64,000 nucleotides of DNA, from the NCBI GenBank assembly GCA_019753105.1, contig JAIELJ010000013.1, forward strand, positions 62,001 to 126,000, read 5' to 3'. The notes under the pieces are model-generated. The model did not search any database and was not told the origin of the DNA. It saw only the letters and a program-made list of their open reading frames with translations. Positions 25,644 to 34,296 of the stretch are shown in pieces. Each line of letters begins with the position of its first letter. The stretch's first letter is position 1. This DNA comes from Hyphomonadaceae bacterium (GTDB lineage Bacteria; Pseudomonadota; Alphaproteobacteria; Caulobacterales; Aquidulcibacteraceae). Both the position numbers and the translations under genes were made by a program.

Positions 25644-25881
25644 CGCCACTCCCCCGTTCGCGCGTCGTCAGCAACAGGCGCATGCCGTGCGCCAACAAAA
25701 CCAAGATCACAACGACACCGACGCCAAGCACGGCGCGCCCGCCGGGTTGGGCGACCACGCTGAAGCGCGGCGGCGTATCGTTCAAAAACTCAAAGCCCAA
25801 CCCCGCGACCAGCGCGACGACGCAGAACAACAGCATCATTGCGGCGATGCCGCGTTTTGGCGGAGGCGCAGGTTTGATCAT
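25624..25881 (-). CDS. Small two-helix membrane protein inside the Mrp-like operon
   Basis: This 85-residue protein has two transmembrane helices (about residues 11-32 and 48-70) separated by a polar loop with FLNDTPPRFS, and a charged C-terminus (RERGSGDAADHT). It starts at an ATG overlapping the stop of the second MrpD-like gene (ATGA) and ends inside the start of the third. I do not recognise the family. Full coupling to the operon suggests it is a subunit or assembly factor of the same complex. Confidence 0.72.
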   Translation of the reverse strand: MIKPAPPPKRGIAAMMLLFCVVALVAGLGFEFLNDTPPRFSVVAQPGGRAVLGVGVVVILVLLAHGMRLLLTTRERGSGDAADHT

Positions 25882-27356
25882 CGCGGCGTCCACACAGGCG
25901 AAAGGAATGAAGCGAGCGGGTCAGCGAGGACGAGCAAGCCCAACGTCGCCGCCGCGCCAAGGATCACCGGCGCCACAAGCAGGATCGACGCGCCGTCCGG
26001 CCGCTTGAACGCATCCGTCGGCGCACGCCCGGCGAACGCGTTGGCGGCAAGCGGGCCCAGATGCGCAAACGTCAACACTGCAGCAACACCCACTAAGCCT
26101 GCCGCCCATATCACGCCGGTGCTGGCCGACGCTGTAATCAGCCAAAGCTTCGACCAGGCGCCAGAGAAAGGCGGCATGCCAATGATGCTCGCGCAGGCAA
26201 TGGCAAAGCCGGCGAATGTCCAAGGCATCACGCGCCCGAGGCCCGGGTAATCCGCCACGTTGTTTCGACCGGTTACCGCAGCGGTGGTGCCGACGGCCAT
26301 CAGCAGAGTCGTTGCAGCACAGCTCGTCGCAACGATCTGCAGCGCCGCCGCGAACAGACCGGCAGGTGCGGCGAGCAAGCCGCCAATGATCGCAGCCAAC
26401 GCCTGCGCCCACAGCGAATAGGCCAAACGCTCGCGAATGTCGGTCTTCGACAAAGCGATCACTGCCGCCGCGCACATGATCACACCGCATAGGCCGAGCA
26501 GGATCTGCGCTGCCAAGATTTGCCGCCCGGTCTCCTCCGCGATCAGCGCCGGGCCGAACACGTAGGCAAAGACTTTGAGCAGCCCAACGCCGCCCGCCGG
26601 CAGCACCGCCAAGGCTTGGACCTTCACCAAGGCCGGATACGGCGCCGTGAACGACATCGTCAGCCAGCGATGCATGGGCGGGGCCGCCGCTGCTGCGATG
26701 CCAAGCACGAACAAAACAAGCAGCGCATTTGCGCTCAACAAATCGATGCGCCCCGCAAGGACGCCGCCGACCTGAAACTCAAGCGTGCCAGAGAGCGTGT
26801 AGGTCCAGATCATCGCCGGCAGCAGCAGTGCGATCGAGGCGCCGAGCAGCATGGCGAGGAAAAGCCGCGCCGATGTCCGCGCCTCGTCATCGCCCACGTG
26901 CGCCACCAATGGAAACGCAGCCAACGCGAGGGCCTGATACGCGACGAAAAAACTGAACAGATTAGCGGAGAACATCACCGCCATCGCCGCGGCAGTGGTC
27001 AACGCCGAGAAGGCCATCAGCCGCGCCGGCGCTTTCTGGTCGATGGCGCGCACCATGCCTGACGTGTGGATCGCGTGGAGGAAGCCCAAGCCGCCGACAA
27101 CGGCGGCCGCCAGCGTGCCGAGTGGCTCGGCCGAAAACGCCAACTCCACATTCGGCAACGGATTGGCAAGCACGATGCGCGGGCTGGCGCTCTGGGAGAC
27201 GGCATGGACAAGATATCCCGCCAGCGCAGCGACCGCGCCCGAGCCCAACACGTGCACGAGGTCACGCAATCCCGGCGGCCGAGAGAGCGCGAGCACAAGC
27301 AGCGCCTGAAGAAGCGGCGCTCCCAGCAACGCGGCCAGTGCAAACTCCGGGCTCAT
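25878..27356 (-). CDS. MrpD/NuoL-like membrane protein (second antiporter-like subunit)
   Basis: This 492-residue polytopic protein has the fold signature of Mrp/NuoL antiporter-like subunits: NLFSFFVAYQALALAAFPLV, PPMHRWLTMSFTAPYPALVK, GLLKVFAYVFG and IGMPPFSGAWSKLWLI. The usual TM5 Glu is Gln (AYQALAL), the TM7 Lys is Ala (GIAAAAAPP for GIGKAA), and the TM8 Lys is Pro (AVLPAGGV for VVKAGV), while the C-terminal Lys (FSGAWSK) remains. The ATG at 27356 overlaps the previous stop by four bases; the open frame upstream of it has no family similarity. Confidence 0.87.
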   Translation of the reverse strand: MSPEFALAALLGAPLLQALLVLALSRPPGLRDLVHVLGSGAVAALAGYLVHAVSQSASPRIVLANPLPNVELAFSAEPLGTLAAAVVGGLGFLHAIHTSGMVRAIDQKAPARLMAFSALTTAAAMAVMFSANLFSFFVAYQALALAAFPLVAHVGDDEARTSARLFLAMLLGASIALLLPAMIWTYTLSGTLEFQVGGVLAGRIDLLSANALLVLFVLGIAAAAAPPMHRWLTMSFTAPYPALVKVQALAVLPAGGVGLLKVFAYVFGPALIAEETGRQILAAQILLGLCGVIMCAAAVIALSKTDIRERLAYSLWAQALAAIIGGLLAAPAGLFAAALQIVATSCAATTLLMAVGTTAAVTGRNNVADYPGLGRVMPWTFAGFAIACASIIGMPPFSGAWSKLWLITASASTGVIWAAGLVGVAAVLTFAHLGPLAANAFAGRAPTDAFKRPDGASILLVAPVILGAAATLGLLVLADPLASFLSPVWTPR

Positions 27357-28798
27357 GTGGTGAGCCCCAGAGCAAGCATTGCGGCGCGTTGCGCCAAGTC
27401 GAGCATCCAAGCCGGCGCCACGCCGCACGCGACCGCCAGTATGGCCGCAACCATCACGGGCGCGCGCGCCAGACGCCAAGCATCGACATCAAAATTGGAA
27501 GCTTCCGTCGCCCGGCGGAAATACAATCGCTCGATCAAGCGGCCGCCATAAAACACGGCCGCGAGCGACGTGATGATCGCAGCACCCGTCGCCCACCACC
27601 AGCCGGCGCCGACGCCTGCTTCAATGAGCCGCCAACGCCCGAGAAAACCCAATGTCAGCGGCGCGCCCATGAAACTCAGCGCGCCGATCGTGATGGCGAT
27701 GCCCGCGAGCGGCGAGCGCCGCCCAAGACCATCGAGCGCAGCCAAAGTCGTGTCGCGCGATGCGGCTATGCCGGCCAGCAACGCAAACGCGCCGACGCCC
27801 CACGCCAGCAGCTGCACCAGCGCAGCCGCAAGACCGGCGGGGGACTCGAGCGCGATCGCGACAAGCACACATCCCGCCTGCGCGGCGCCCGCATACGCTA
27901 CGAGGCGGCGCACGTTCACCGCGCCCACCGCCTGCAGCGAGCCTATCAAAACACTCGCCACACCTGCGCACACAAGCGCCGCGGCCACCCCGTCGGCCAA
28001 ACCAGGCGCGGTTGTGGTCGCCGCGACAGCTGCCAAGCGCGTGACCACCGCGAGAGCGCTGATCGAGGCAACTGCAAGCACTAGGCCCGCATCGGAGCGT
28101 CCGTAAGCCGGCCCCGCCCACGCATGCAGCGGCGCCGCGCCCGCCATCAGCAAAAGCGGCGCGATCAGCAGTACATAGCCCAAAGTCGCCATCCTGGGCG
28201 CGCTGATCATCGCATCGGCCGCGCCAGCCACAGCGCTGCTTCCGGTCGCGTAGATCACGAGCGCTGCGCCCAGCAGCATGAACGCAGCGCCAGCGCCACC
28301 GCTCATCACCATGCGCAACGCGCCATTGAGCGCGCCGCGGTGCGCCGAGACCGCCACAAGCGCCGCCGTGGCGAGCCAAGCCGCATGCACGGAAACGACG
28401 ATGCCAATGAGATCACGCGCAAACAGCGCCCCGACCCATCCAGCAGCCACAGCGAGATGAAGCGCTACGACATAGGCCTGCGCGCGCTTAGGCTTGTCAG
28501 CGAGCGTTGAGCCGCCGGCGAGAAGTGCCAGAAACATCAGGACTGCAATCAGAGGCGCCGAAAAAGCGGCGACGCCGTCGATGGCAAGCAGCGCACTTGT
28601 TTCCAGTGCGCCGCCCGCGGCGAGCAAGCGCCATCCCATGTCAGCGGCGACAGCAGCAGCCGCGGCCATGGCAATGAGTGCAAGCACCCAACTCGTCCGC
28701 CCATGCGGCGTCATCAACGCCACGGCAGCGCCGCCAAAGAGCAGCGCCAGCGCTGCCATCGGCGCGTGTGCACGAAGCAAATCCAGAACCGCGCTCAC
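27353..28798 (-). CDS. NuoN/MrpD-like membrane protein (first antiporter-like subunit)
   Basis: This 481-residue polytopic protein aligns with NuoN-type subunits (PLLLMAGAAPLHAWAG, SISALAVVTRL, SFMGAPLTLGFLGRWRLI). By eye the key residues are changed: TM5 Glu to His (IVVSVHAAWLA), TM7 Lys to Met (LLMAGAAPLH), TM8 Lys to Ser (ASISALAVVTR) and C-terminal Lys to Arg (GFLGRW). Four-base overlaps link it to mrpC-like upstream and the next subunit downstream. Confidence 0.87.
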   Translation of the reverse strand: MSAVLDLLRAHAPMAALALLFGGAAVALMTPHGRTSWVLALIAMAAAAAVAADMGWRLLAAGGALETSALLAIDGVAAFSAPLIAVLMFLALLAGGSTLADKPKRAQAYVVALHLAVAAGWVGALFARDLIGIVVSVHAAWLATAALVAVSAHRGALNGALRMVMSGGAGAAFMLLGAALVIYATGSSAVAGAADAMISAPRMATLGYVLLIAPLLLMAGAAPLHAWAGPAYGRSDAGLVLAVASISALAVVTRLAAVAATTTAPGLADGVAAALVCAGVASVLIGSLQAVGAVNVRRLVAYAGAAQAGCVLVAIALESPAGLAAALVQLLAWGVGAFALLAGIAASRDTTLAALDGLGRRSPLAGIAITIGALSFMGAPLTLGFLGRWRLIEAGVGAGWWWATGAAIITSLAAVFYGGRLIERLYFRRATEASNFDVDAWRLARAPVMVAAILAVACGVAPAWMLDLAQRAAMLALGLTT

Positions 28799-29118
28799 GT
28801 GCGTGGCTCCTGCGGTTCATCGCTGCGGTCGCCGTCGTCGATCGCCTGGGTTTCGATGGCGCCGTAGCTCTCCTGGAAGCGCACGATGAGGCTTGTCCCA
28901 AGAGCGCAATACGCCAAGGCGATCGCAACAGCGGCGATGAGCATCGCCGCACTCGCGCCGAGAGTGGCCAAGCCCAGCATCGCGCCCGTAAGTGCAGCGA
29001 TCACGCCGGCAACACGTTTGACCAGATTTGCGCCCGTCAGTGCGGTCGCAGCGCCGCCGAAGACCAGCGCGAACGCCACCGCCAGCAATGCGCCGTTGGC
29101 GATCATCACCGCGCTCAT
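28795..29118 (-). CDS. MrpC/MnhC (NuoK-like) antiporter subunit
   Basis: This 107-residue protein has three hydrophobic helices (AFALVFGGAATALTG, VAGVIAALTGAMLGLATLG, MLIAAVAIALAYCALGTSLI), as in NuoK/MrpC. The acidic C-terminal tail (about 24 residues after IVRFQESYGA) is longer than usual. The upstream part of the open frame belongs to the shadow of MrpB, so the ATG at 29118, which overlaps the mrpB stop by four bases, was chosen. The conserved NuoK glutamates in the helices are not visible here, in line with the altered large subunits. Confidence 0.78.
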   Translation of the reverse strand: MSAVMIANGALLAVAFALVFGGAATALTGANLVKRVAGVIAALTGAMLGLATLGASAAMLIAAVAIALAYCALGTSLIVRFQESYGAIETQAIDDGDRSDEPQEPRT

Positions 29119-29501
29119 TGCGCGTCTCCATCGCGCAAAGTTGGTGCGCGACCGATCAGCACCGTGAACATCAGGTGCAACGCCGCCACGGTGATGCAGA
29201 AGAGGCCCGCTTCGCCGAGTTGTGGCGCATAAGCGAATTGCTTTGCGGCGGCGCCGGCAAGCACGGCGAGCGCGCCCATGCCAAGAAGCGCGCGCGCTGC
29301 AATCGGCGGGAATGCGCGCCTCGCTTCCGCTGCGCCAAACACCAGAACGTGCGCCGCCAACGCAAGCGCTGCCACCAAGCCTGCCATGAAACCCACACCG
29401 CCGCCCGGCGCGCGCAGTACGAGAAGCGTCGCAGCGGCCAGCACAATAAGCGGTGCATAGAGACGCACGCCCGCAAGCAACGAGATCAGCGTTGCACGCA
29501 T
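29115..29501 (-). CDS. MrpB/MnhB-domain antiporter subunit
   Basis: This 128-residue protein has four hydrophobic helices. The motif RAPGGGVGFMAGLVAALALA corresponds to the PGGG-F-GGLV signature of MnhB/MrpB. The ATG at 29501 overlaps the upstream stop (TGATG). It corresponds to MbhF in membrane-bound hydrogenase clusters. Its position after a DUF4040 protein and before the NuoK-like subunit is the canonical order. Confidence 0.84.
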   Translation of the reverse strand: MRATLISLLAGVRLYAPLIVLAAATLLVLRAPGGGVGFMAGLVAALALAAHVLVFGAAEARRAFPPIAARALLGMGALAVLAGAAAKQFAYAPQLGEAGLFCITVAALHLMFTVLIGRAPTLRDGDAQ

Positions 29502-29992
29502 CAAAGATCCGCGCCTCTCTCTTGACGCTCAAGCACGCCGCGCTCGCCGTAGCCAAGCACCGCGACGCAGCCGACTGAGACCGCGAACAACAGGAGCGCC
29601 AGCCAGAGCGGCATCGACTCTTGCGCTGTAACCGCGCGCGCCTGAGAAGCCCATTCCGGCGCGATCATGGCGGCAGCAGCAATCGCGGCCGCTAACGCAA
29701 TTGCATGCGCGATCCATCCCCTGCGGCTTCCTTTCGCCGTACGCGCGCTCAGCAGCACAGCGCCCAGCAACACGACCGGCGCAACGCCAACGCCAAACGC
29801 CGCGAGAGTCAGCGCGCCATCTCCGCCGCCCAAGAGCAGCAGCACGCCAGCCGCCAGCGCCGACGTGCCTGCGGTCGCTGCGGCCGTGATGAACAGCGAG
29901 CGCGCGCGCAACATCGCGACGGCGAGAACGGCGACGCCAAGCGCCAGCGCTACTGCGAGCCACGCAGCCAGATCGGCATCTGCGCCGCTCAT
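29501..29992 (-). CDS. MrpA C-terminal-like subunit (DUF4040 / MbhD-MbhE type)
   Basis: This 163-residue protein has about five helices, with the first half resembling DUF4040/MbhD (VAMLRARSLFITAAATAGTSALAAGVLLLLGG) and the second half an MbhE-like pair of helices. In standard Mrp systems this region is the C-terminus of MrpA; here it is a separate gene, as in Mbh/Mbs clusters. The ATG overlaps the mrpG stop. No NuoL-like N-terminal MrpA half is fused to it. Confidence 0.75.
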   Translation of the reverse strand: MSGADADLAAWLAVALALGVAVLAVAMLRARSLFITAAATAGTSALAAGVLLLLGGGDGALTLAAFGVGVAPVVLLGAVLLSARTAKGSRRGWIAHAIALAAAIAAAAMIAPEWASQARAVTAQESMPLWLALLLFAVSVGCVAVLGYGERGVLERQERGADL

Positions 29993-30351
29993 GCCTCGTC
30001 CTCGCTACGCTTGCCGCCCGGACGCGGCGCCGTGTAACGCCCCGAAAGCGGCGCCAGCCCGCCGACATGGGCAGCGTTTGCGATCAGTTGTGCGATCAAC
30101 GGCCCAATGGCGCCGATCAGCAGAGCCAACAGCACAAGGCGCAGCGCCACGGCGCCGTCGCGCGCCATGATCGCAAGCCCCAGGCATACGAGAACCGCGC
30201 CGACGCCATCACTAACGCGCGCCGCGTGTAGGCGCGTGTAAAAGTCTGGGAAACGCAGCATGCCGAGCACACCGCCCGCGATGAACACGAGGCCCAACGC
30301 TGCGACCGACCCACCGACACCTGTGCGCACGAGATCGAGTGCTGCATCCAT
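29989..30351 (-). CDS. mrpG: MrpG/MnhG antiporter subunit
   Basis: This 120-residue protein has the three-helix MnhG layout with the hallmark GMLRFPDFYTRLHAARVSDG motif (about residues 31-50). The C-terminus is polar and Arg-rich. The ATG at 30351 overlaps the stop of mrpF (TGATG). MrpG is an accessory membrane subunit of Mrp and Mbh complexes. Confidence 0.92.
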   Translation of the reverse strand: MDAALDLVRTGVGGSVAALGLVFIAGGVLGMLRFPDFYTRLHAARVSDGVGAVLVCLGLAIMARDGAVALRLVLLALLIGAIGPLIAQLIANAAHVGGLAPLSGRYTAPRPGGKRSEDEA

Positions 30352-30638
30352 CAAAGCCGCTCCTCACGCCGGGCGAGCGGCGCTTGGAAGGTGCGGGCGC
30401 GGAAAAACTTGACCGCCGCTGTGTTCAGAACGAAGAGCGCGAAGACGAGCACGATTGCGGTATCGGCGCCGGCCACGCTGCCCAAGGCTGCAGCGGCCGC
30501 TGCGCAGATGAGCGCCGATTGCAGGACAATGGTGTTCAGCGCGAGCGCGCGGTCATAGAGCGTCGAAGCGGTGAACAAGCGCATGCTCACCAGCGCGATT
30601 GTCACTGTGAGCAGCGCGGCGATGACAAGCGCAATCAC
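30351..30638 (-). CDS. mrpF: MrpF/MnhF antiporter subunit
   Basis: This 95-residue, three-helix MnhF protein contains the family motif LYDRALALNTIVLQSALI and a conserved C-terminal helix (AIVLVFALFVLNTAAVKFF). The GTG start at 30638 overlaps the mrpE stop (GTGA). It is the second gene of the operon, consistent with E-F-G order. Confidence 0.92.
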   Translation of the reverse strand: MIALVIAALLTVTIALVSMRLFTASTLYDRALALNTIVLQSALICAAAAAALGSVAGADTAIVLVFALFVLNTAAVKFFRARTFQAPLARREERL

Positions 30639-31114
30639 GGCTGACGCCCTCCATCCAAAGCGGCCAGCACACGCGCTTCAAGCGCGCCAAGATCGTCCGC
30701 GTCGATCGCGTCTTCGTCGGTCACGTGCACAAGATCGCCGTCGGCTTCAGTCTCAACGACGATCGCACCAGGCGCAGCACTCACGAGATCCGCGATGACA
30801 GCGCGTGCAAGCCCACGCTCGCCGCGCGCACGCACGCGCACCAAGGCCGGCTTCAGCGTCACATCGGCGGCGATCGCGCTCCGTATCGTTCGCACTGCGC
30901 CGCTCAAGACTGCACCGGTGCGCGTCAATCCCAACACAAGCACTTGCGGTGCGCTCCACAGGGTTGCGCCAACACCGCCAAAGCGCGCTGCGAACAAAAC
31001 GCACGCGACGGAAACCGCCCCCGCGAGCATCACTGCTTCGGAGAGAGAACGTTGCGAAAAAACCAGCAACGCCAGAACGAATAAGCCGATCAGCATCGCT
31101 GCGGCGTGAAGCAT
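30635..31114 (-). CDS. mrpE: MrpE/MnhE antiporter subunit, first gene of the operon
   Basis: This 159-residue MnhE protein has two N-terminal helices (residues 4-20 and 26-46) and a cytoplasmic ferredoxin-like part with VRTIRSAIAADVTLKPALVRVR and the VSAAPGAIVVE segment (canonical TxTPGT; here SAAPGA). It leads the operon; the 87 bases to the next gene upstream (31115-31201) must hold the promoter, but no box is clear. Standard Mrp operons start with mrpA, so beginning with E-F-G follows the Mbh-type order instead. Confidence 0.9.
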   Translation of the reverse strand: MLHAAAMLIGLFVLALLVFSQRSLSEAVMLAGAVSVACVLFAARFGGVGATLWSAPQVLVLGLTRTGAVLSGAVRTIRSAIAADVTLKPALVRVRARGERGLARAVIADLVSAAPGAIVVETEADGDLVHVTDEDAIDADDLGALEARVLAALDGGRQP

Positions 31115-31201
31115 GGAATCAGCCTCCCCGCGCCGCCGGCGCGCGCCTCACGGGCTTAACGCCGGACTGCCGGATTCGCCAGTTTCCAGCGCTGTGAAAG
31201 C

Positions 31202-32404
31202 TCAGCCGTTACGGTGAAACAATAATGCGGCGTTTCGGCGCGCGAGCCTTAATTCCATGTCTGGATCATCGGCAGATACGCGCTCGATCCCGACGGCATC
31301 GGCGGTGAACGACCAATTCCAATACCGCAGCACAGTTTGCGCTTTCGCCGTCGCCAATGTGTCGAACACGTAAACCGTGCGGCCGAGCGGATTGTTGGTG
31401 GCGTCTGGATCGCCAGCTGGGCGGCGCAGCGCTTTCCACAGGGCGATGAGCGAAGGCCGCTTCAGGCCAACGGCCTTGCACAGCACGCCGATCGCCTCAC
31501 CGCCCGCATCGGCGAATATCTGCGACGCTGTCGTCGGCTTGACGCCAGCGAGGTGCGCGATTTCGTTCAGCAAAGTGCGGTCCAAGCCGCGCTCGGCCGC
31601 CGCCAATGCGCCCTCAAGCGAGCCGTACGGGCTCTTTGCAGCGGCTGCGCGATTGCGCTGCCGGCGCTCGATCACTTGCAGCGTCTTGCGTGTATCCGCA
31701 TCGGACCACCCTTCCGCCGCCGCCATCGCGAATACATCGCCTAGCTCATGCAGCAGAACGTTTCGATCGATGGCGAAACGACGTAGGATTTGCACGCGCG
31801 CGGGAAACTCCGCCCACCAAAACAGCATCAAGGCCTGGGTCGGACGCAATTCCGCACGCGCAACAAGTGAAGGCGGCAGGTGCGGCGCCTGCCGCGCCCG
31901 CGCGACCGCCATATCGATCGCTTGCGTTGAGAGCTTGGCGCCATTGTTGCGCAGCACGAGTTCGATGACTTCCACATCCCCTGTCTGCAAAAGCGCGTCG
32001 GAAACCGGCTCGGTCAACGCGCGTCTGCGTGCAATCGCAAGCCAATGCGCCGAGACGCCCGCGCGCACGGTCGCGATCAAATCGGAATCATCAAAGCCGA
32101 CGCCGTTTTCCAGCAGCGGCTGCGCCACTGTGATCTCATCGCGGGCGAGATAGCGCAGCAACGTCTTCGGCGCGTCGTTCACGCGCACCAAGCCTTGCGC
32201 GCACTTCTTGCGCAGCTCGACATTGCTGGTGCGCAACAAGCCGACGAGGATGTCGGCCGCCAACTGCCGCTCGTGCCCCGGTATCCGGCTCTCGGGCCAA
32301 GACACCAGCTCGCAGAGACGCTGGACGAGCGCCTCGCGTGCGCGCGGCTGGTGCGCGCCCGTGAGCTCTAGCGGCTCGATCAGGTCATGATTCGCCCGAG
32401 ACAT
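31202..32404 (-). CDS. DUF2336 domain protein (second copy)
   Basis: This 400-residue soluble helical protein shows the DUF2336 pattern: paired HEAT-like helices (LRKKCAQGLVRVNDAPKTLL, ARDEITVAQPLLENGVGFDD) and the central RRRALTEPVSDALLQTGDVE segment with the family's LLxNNGAKLS turn. Its function is unknown. The ATG at 32404 was preferred over an upstream TTG. It is only distantly similar to the copy at 15606, so a recent duplication is unlikely. Confidence 0.82.
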   Translation of the reverse strand: MSRANHDLIEPLELTGAHQPRAREALVQRLCELVSWPESRIPGHERQLAADILVGLLRTSNVELRKKCAQGLVRVNDAPKTLLRYLARDEITVAQPLLENGVGFDDSDLIATVRAGVSAHWLAIARRRALTEPVSDALLQTGDVEVIELVLRNNGAKLSTQAIDMAVARARQAPHLPPSLVARAELRPTQALMLFWWAEFPARVQILRRFAIDRNVLLHELGDVFAMAAAEGWSDADTRKTLQVIERRQRNRAAAAKSPYGSLEGALAAAERGLDRTLLNEIAHLAGVKPTTASQIFADAGGEAIGVLCKAVGLKRPSLIALWKALRRPAGDPDATNNPLGRTVYVFDTLATAKAQTVLRYWNWSFTADAVGIERVSADDPDMELRLARRNAALLFHRNG

Positions 32405-32497
32405 AATCAACTGGACGGGAGCACGCCCGGCGTTAACCGGGCGTCAACGCTGGCGCGAAGGGTCTGGACGGCGCGGCGCTCTCGCGGCTTATGGCGG

Positions 32498-33784
32498 ATG
32501 ATGGACGATCCGCAGGAACAGACTGAGGAGCAGGCCCGGCCCGGCGACGTCCCGGAGCTCCTGTTCTACTACGGCCTGGTCGCCTGTTACTTCTTCGCCT
32601 TCGGCATGCAGTTTGTGCTGTTTCCGTCTCTGGTGACGTTCTTTCTCGGCGCAACGCCGCAGGGCGTGGGTCTGGCGCAATCGGCAATATCGGCGCCGAT
32701 GTTCTGCTTTCTGCTGTTTGGCGGCCTCCTCGCCGAGCGCGCCAAAGCCGGCCCGACCTTGGCTCAGCTCAACGTTATCTTCGCACTCGCATCGCTCGGG
32801 CTTTGCGCGATCATCGTGATGGAGGCGCTGACCTATCCCATCCTCATCGCGTACGCGATGCTGGTCGGCGCGTGCGCCGCTTTCATGATGCCGGTGCGCG
32901 ACGCTGCGCTGAACGGCATTGTCATGCGGGAATCCGCGCGCGGCAGGCCGACGTCAATCGCAACCGCCGCAGCCACCACGACGGCAGTGCAGATCGGCGC
33001 ACAGATTGCGGGCATCGTTGTTGCCGCCAACGCCGGCAGCGATCCTGCGCCCTACCTTGCACTTCAAGCCGTCGCGCTCACCCTTTGCGGGACGGTGGCT
33101 CTTTTCCTCCAGGCGCCAAAACCGACAGGTCACGAACGCTCGATCTCCGGCGCGTTCCGCGACATGCGTGACGGTCTCACCTACGCATTCCGCAATCCTG
33201 TGATGTCGCCGATGCTGCTTTCGGCCGCATACACCGGTGTGTTCGTCATTGGCTCGTTTCAGGTGCTCTTCCCGCTCATCATTCGCGATGCGTATGGCGG
33301 AGATTCAGACACCCAAGCCGAGCGGCTCAGCACTTTGTTCGCATGTTTTTGGACAGCATCGTTTGTATCTGCCGTCATCCTGAGCCGCGCCAAGCCGCTG
33401 CAAAAGCCGGGGCGTGCGATGATCGTCTCGCACCTCATTGGCGCCGCCGTTCTCTTCACCTTCGCGGCCGACAAACCATTCCTGTGGTTCATCGCCATCA
33501 CTGTAGTTTGGGGCCTCGCAGCCGGCGTTGCGATTTCAATGAGCCGCACGATCGTGCAGGGCGCGGCGGGGCAACGGTATCTCGGGCGCGTGCTGGCCGT
33601 TTACTCGATGGGCTTCATGGGCGGCGCACCCATTGGCTCTGCGATTGTCGGTTTCACCGCCGAGGAGCTTGGGCCGCGCACGGCGGCGCTAATCCCGGCC
33701 ACGGGACTAGCGCTCGCCGCTATTGCTTTGGCGGTCTTTACGCCGATCTGGCGCTTGGACTCTTCAACGCATCAGTTCGATTGA
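32498..33784 (+). CDS. MFS transporter
   Basis: This 428-residue protein has about 12 hydrophobic helices and the loop organisation of the major facilitator superfamily. Visible elements are a helix-2/3 loop LLAERAKAGPTLAQ, a helix-4/5 segment VGACAAFMMPVRDAALN and a long central cytoplasmic loop (PKPTGHERSISGAFRDMRDG). It resembles the EntS/MFS_3-type exporters, but substrate cannot be predicted. The first 37 codons of the open frame are not protein-like, so the ATG at 32498 (MMDDPQEQT) was chosen. It is divergent from the DUF2336 gene. Confidence 0.88.
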   Translation: MMDDPQEQTEEQARPGDVPELLFYYGLVACYFFAFGMQFVLFPSLVTFFLGATPQGVGLAQSAISAPMFCFLLFGGLLAERAKAGPTLAQLNVIFALASLGLCAIIVMEALTYPILIAYAMLVGACAAFMMPVRDAALNGIVMRESARGRPTSIATAAATTTAVQIGAQIAGIVVAANAGSDPAPYLALQAVALTLCGTVALFLQAPKPTGHERSISGAFRDMRDGLTYAFRNPVMSPMLLSAAYTGVFVIGSFQVLFPLIIRDAYGGDSDTQAERLSTLFACFWTASFVSAVILSRAKPLQKPGRAMIVSHLIGAAVLFTFAADKPFLWFIAITVVWGLAAGVAISMSRTIVQGAAGQRYLGRVLAVYSMGFMGGAPIGSAIVGFTAEELGPRTAALIPATGLALAAIALAVFTPIWRLDSSTHQFD

Positions 33785-34182
33785 CGCGGACGGCGCGTGC
33801 CGGCGGCGCTCGGCGCATCGGTATTGCCGCGCGCGTTGTACTCGGCGACTTCTGCTTCCCACGACGTGTTGCTCTCGTTGAGGCCAGTCGCCGCGGCGTT
33901 GTACTCAGCGACGCGCGCTTGCCATGTCGCGCGCGCGTTATCCGCTTCAGTGCGGCGGCAGGTCAGATTGGCGTGATAAGTCTGGGACCACGCCGTGTAC
34001 GCGGTGTTTGCGGCATCCATTTGCTCGCGATTGGCATTGGCGCCATCGGGCAATGTCGGACGCGCCGGAAGCTCGCCGCACGTTGATGCGGCCGCCGTTC
34101 CTGCGCTCGTTCCTTCGGTCTGCGCGTACGCTGAACCAGCCACCAAGAGCGCCATCGCCGCGCCCGCCAACAGAATTCGCAT
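33772..34182 (-). CDS. Hypothetical secreted protein
   Basis: This 136-residue protein has a signal peptide (MRILLAGAAMALLVAGSAYA, cleavage before QTEG). The mature part has two cysteines (ASTCGELP and NLTCRRTE), likely one disulfide, and two similar helical stretches (RVAEYNAA and EVAEYNAR). The C-terminus is basic (TRRPRQSN). No family was recognised. Its 3' end overlaps the MFS gene by 13 bases. Confidence 0.68.
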   Translation of the reverse strand: MRILLAGAAMALLVAGSAYAQTEGTSAGTAAASTCGELPARPTLPDGANANREQMDAANTAYTAWSQTYHANLTCRRTEADNARATWQARVAEYNAAATGLNESNTSWEAEVAEYNARGNTDAPSAAGTRRPRQSN

Positions 34183-34296
34183 CGTCGAAAATCTCCTGCG
34201 TCCCCAGTGTGTCCCAGTAGACGAAGCTTAGCCCTCTCAGGCCGCATGTGCGAGCCAAAGAGGGCTAAAATGTGATCCGCTCAAAACACGAAGGCG

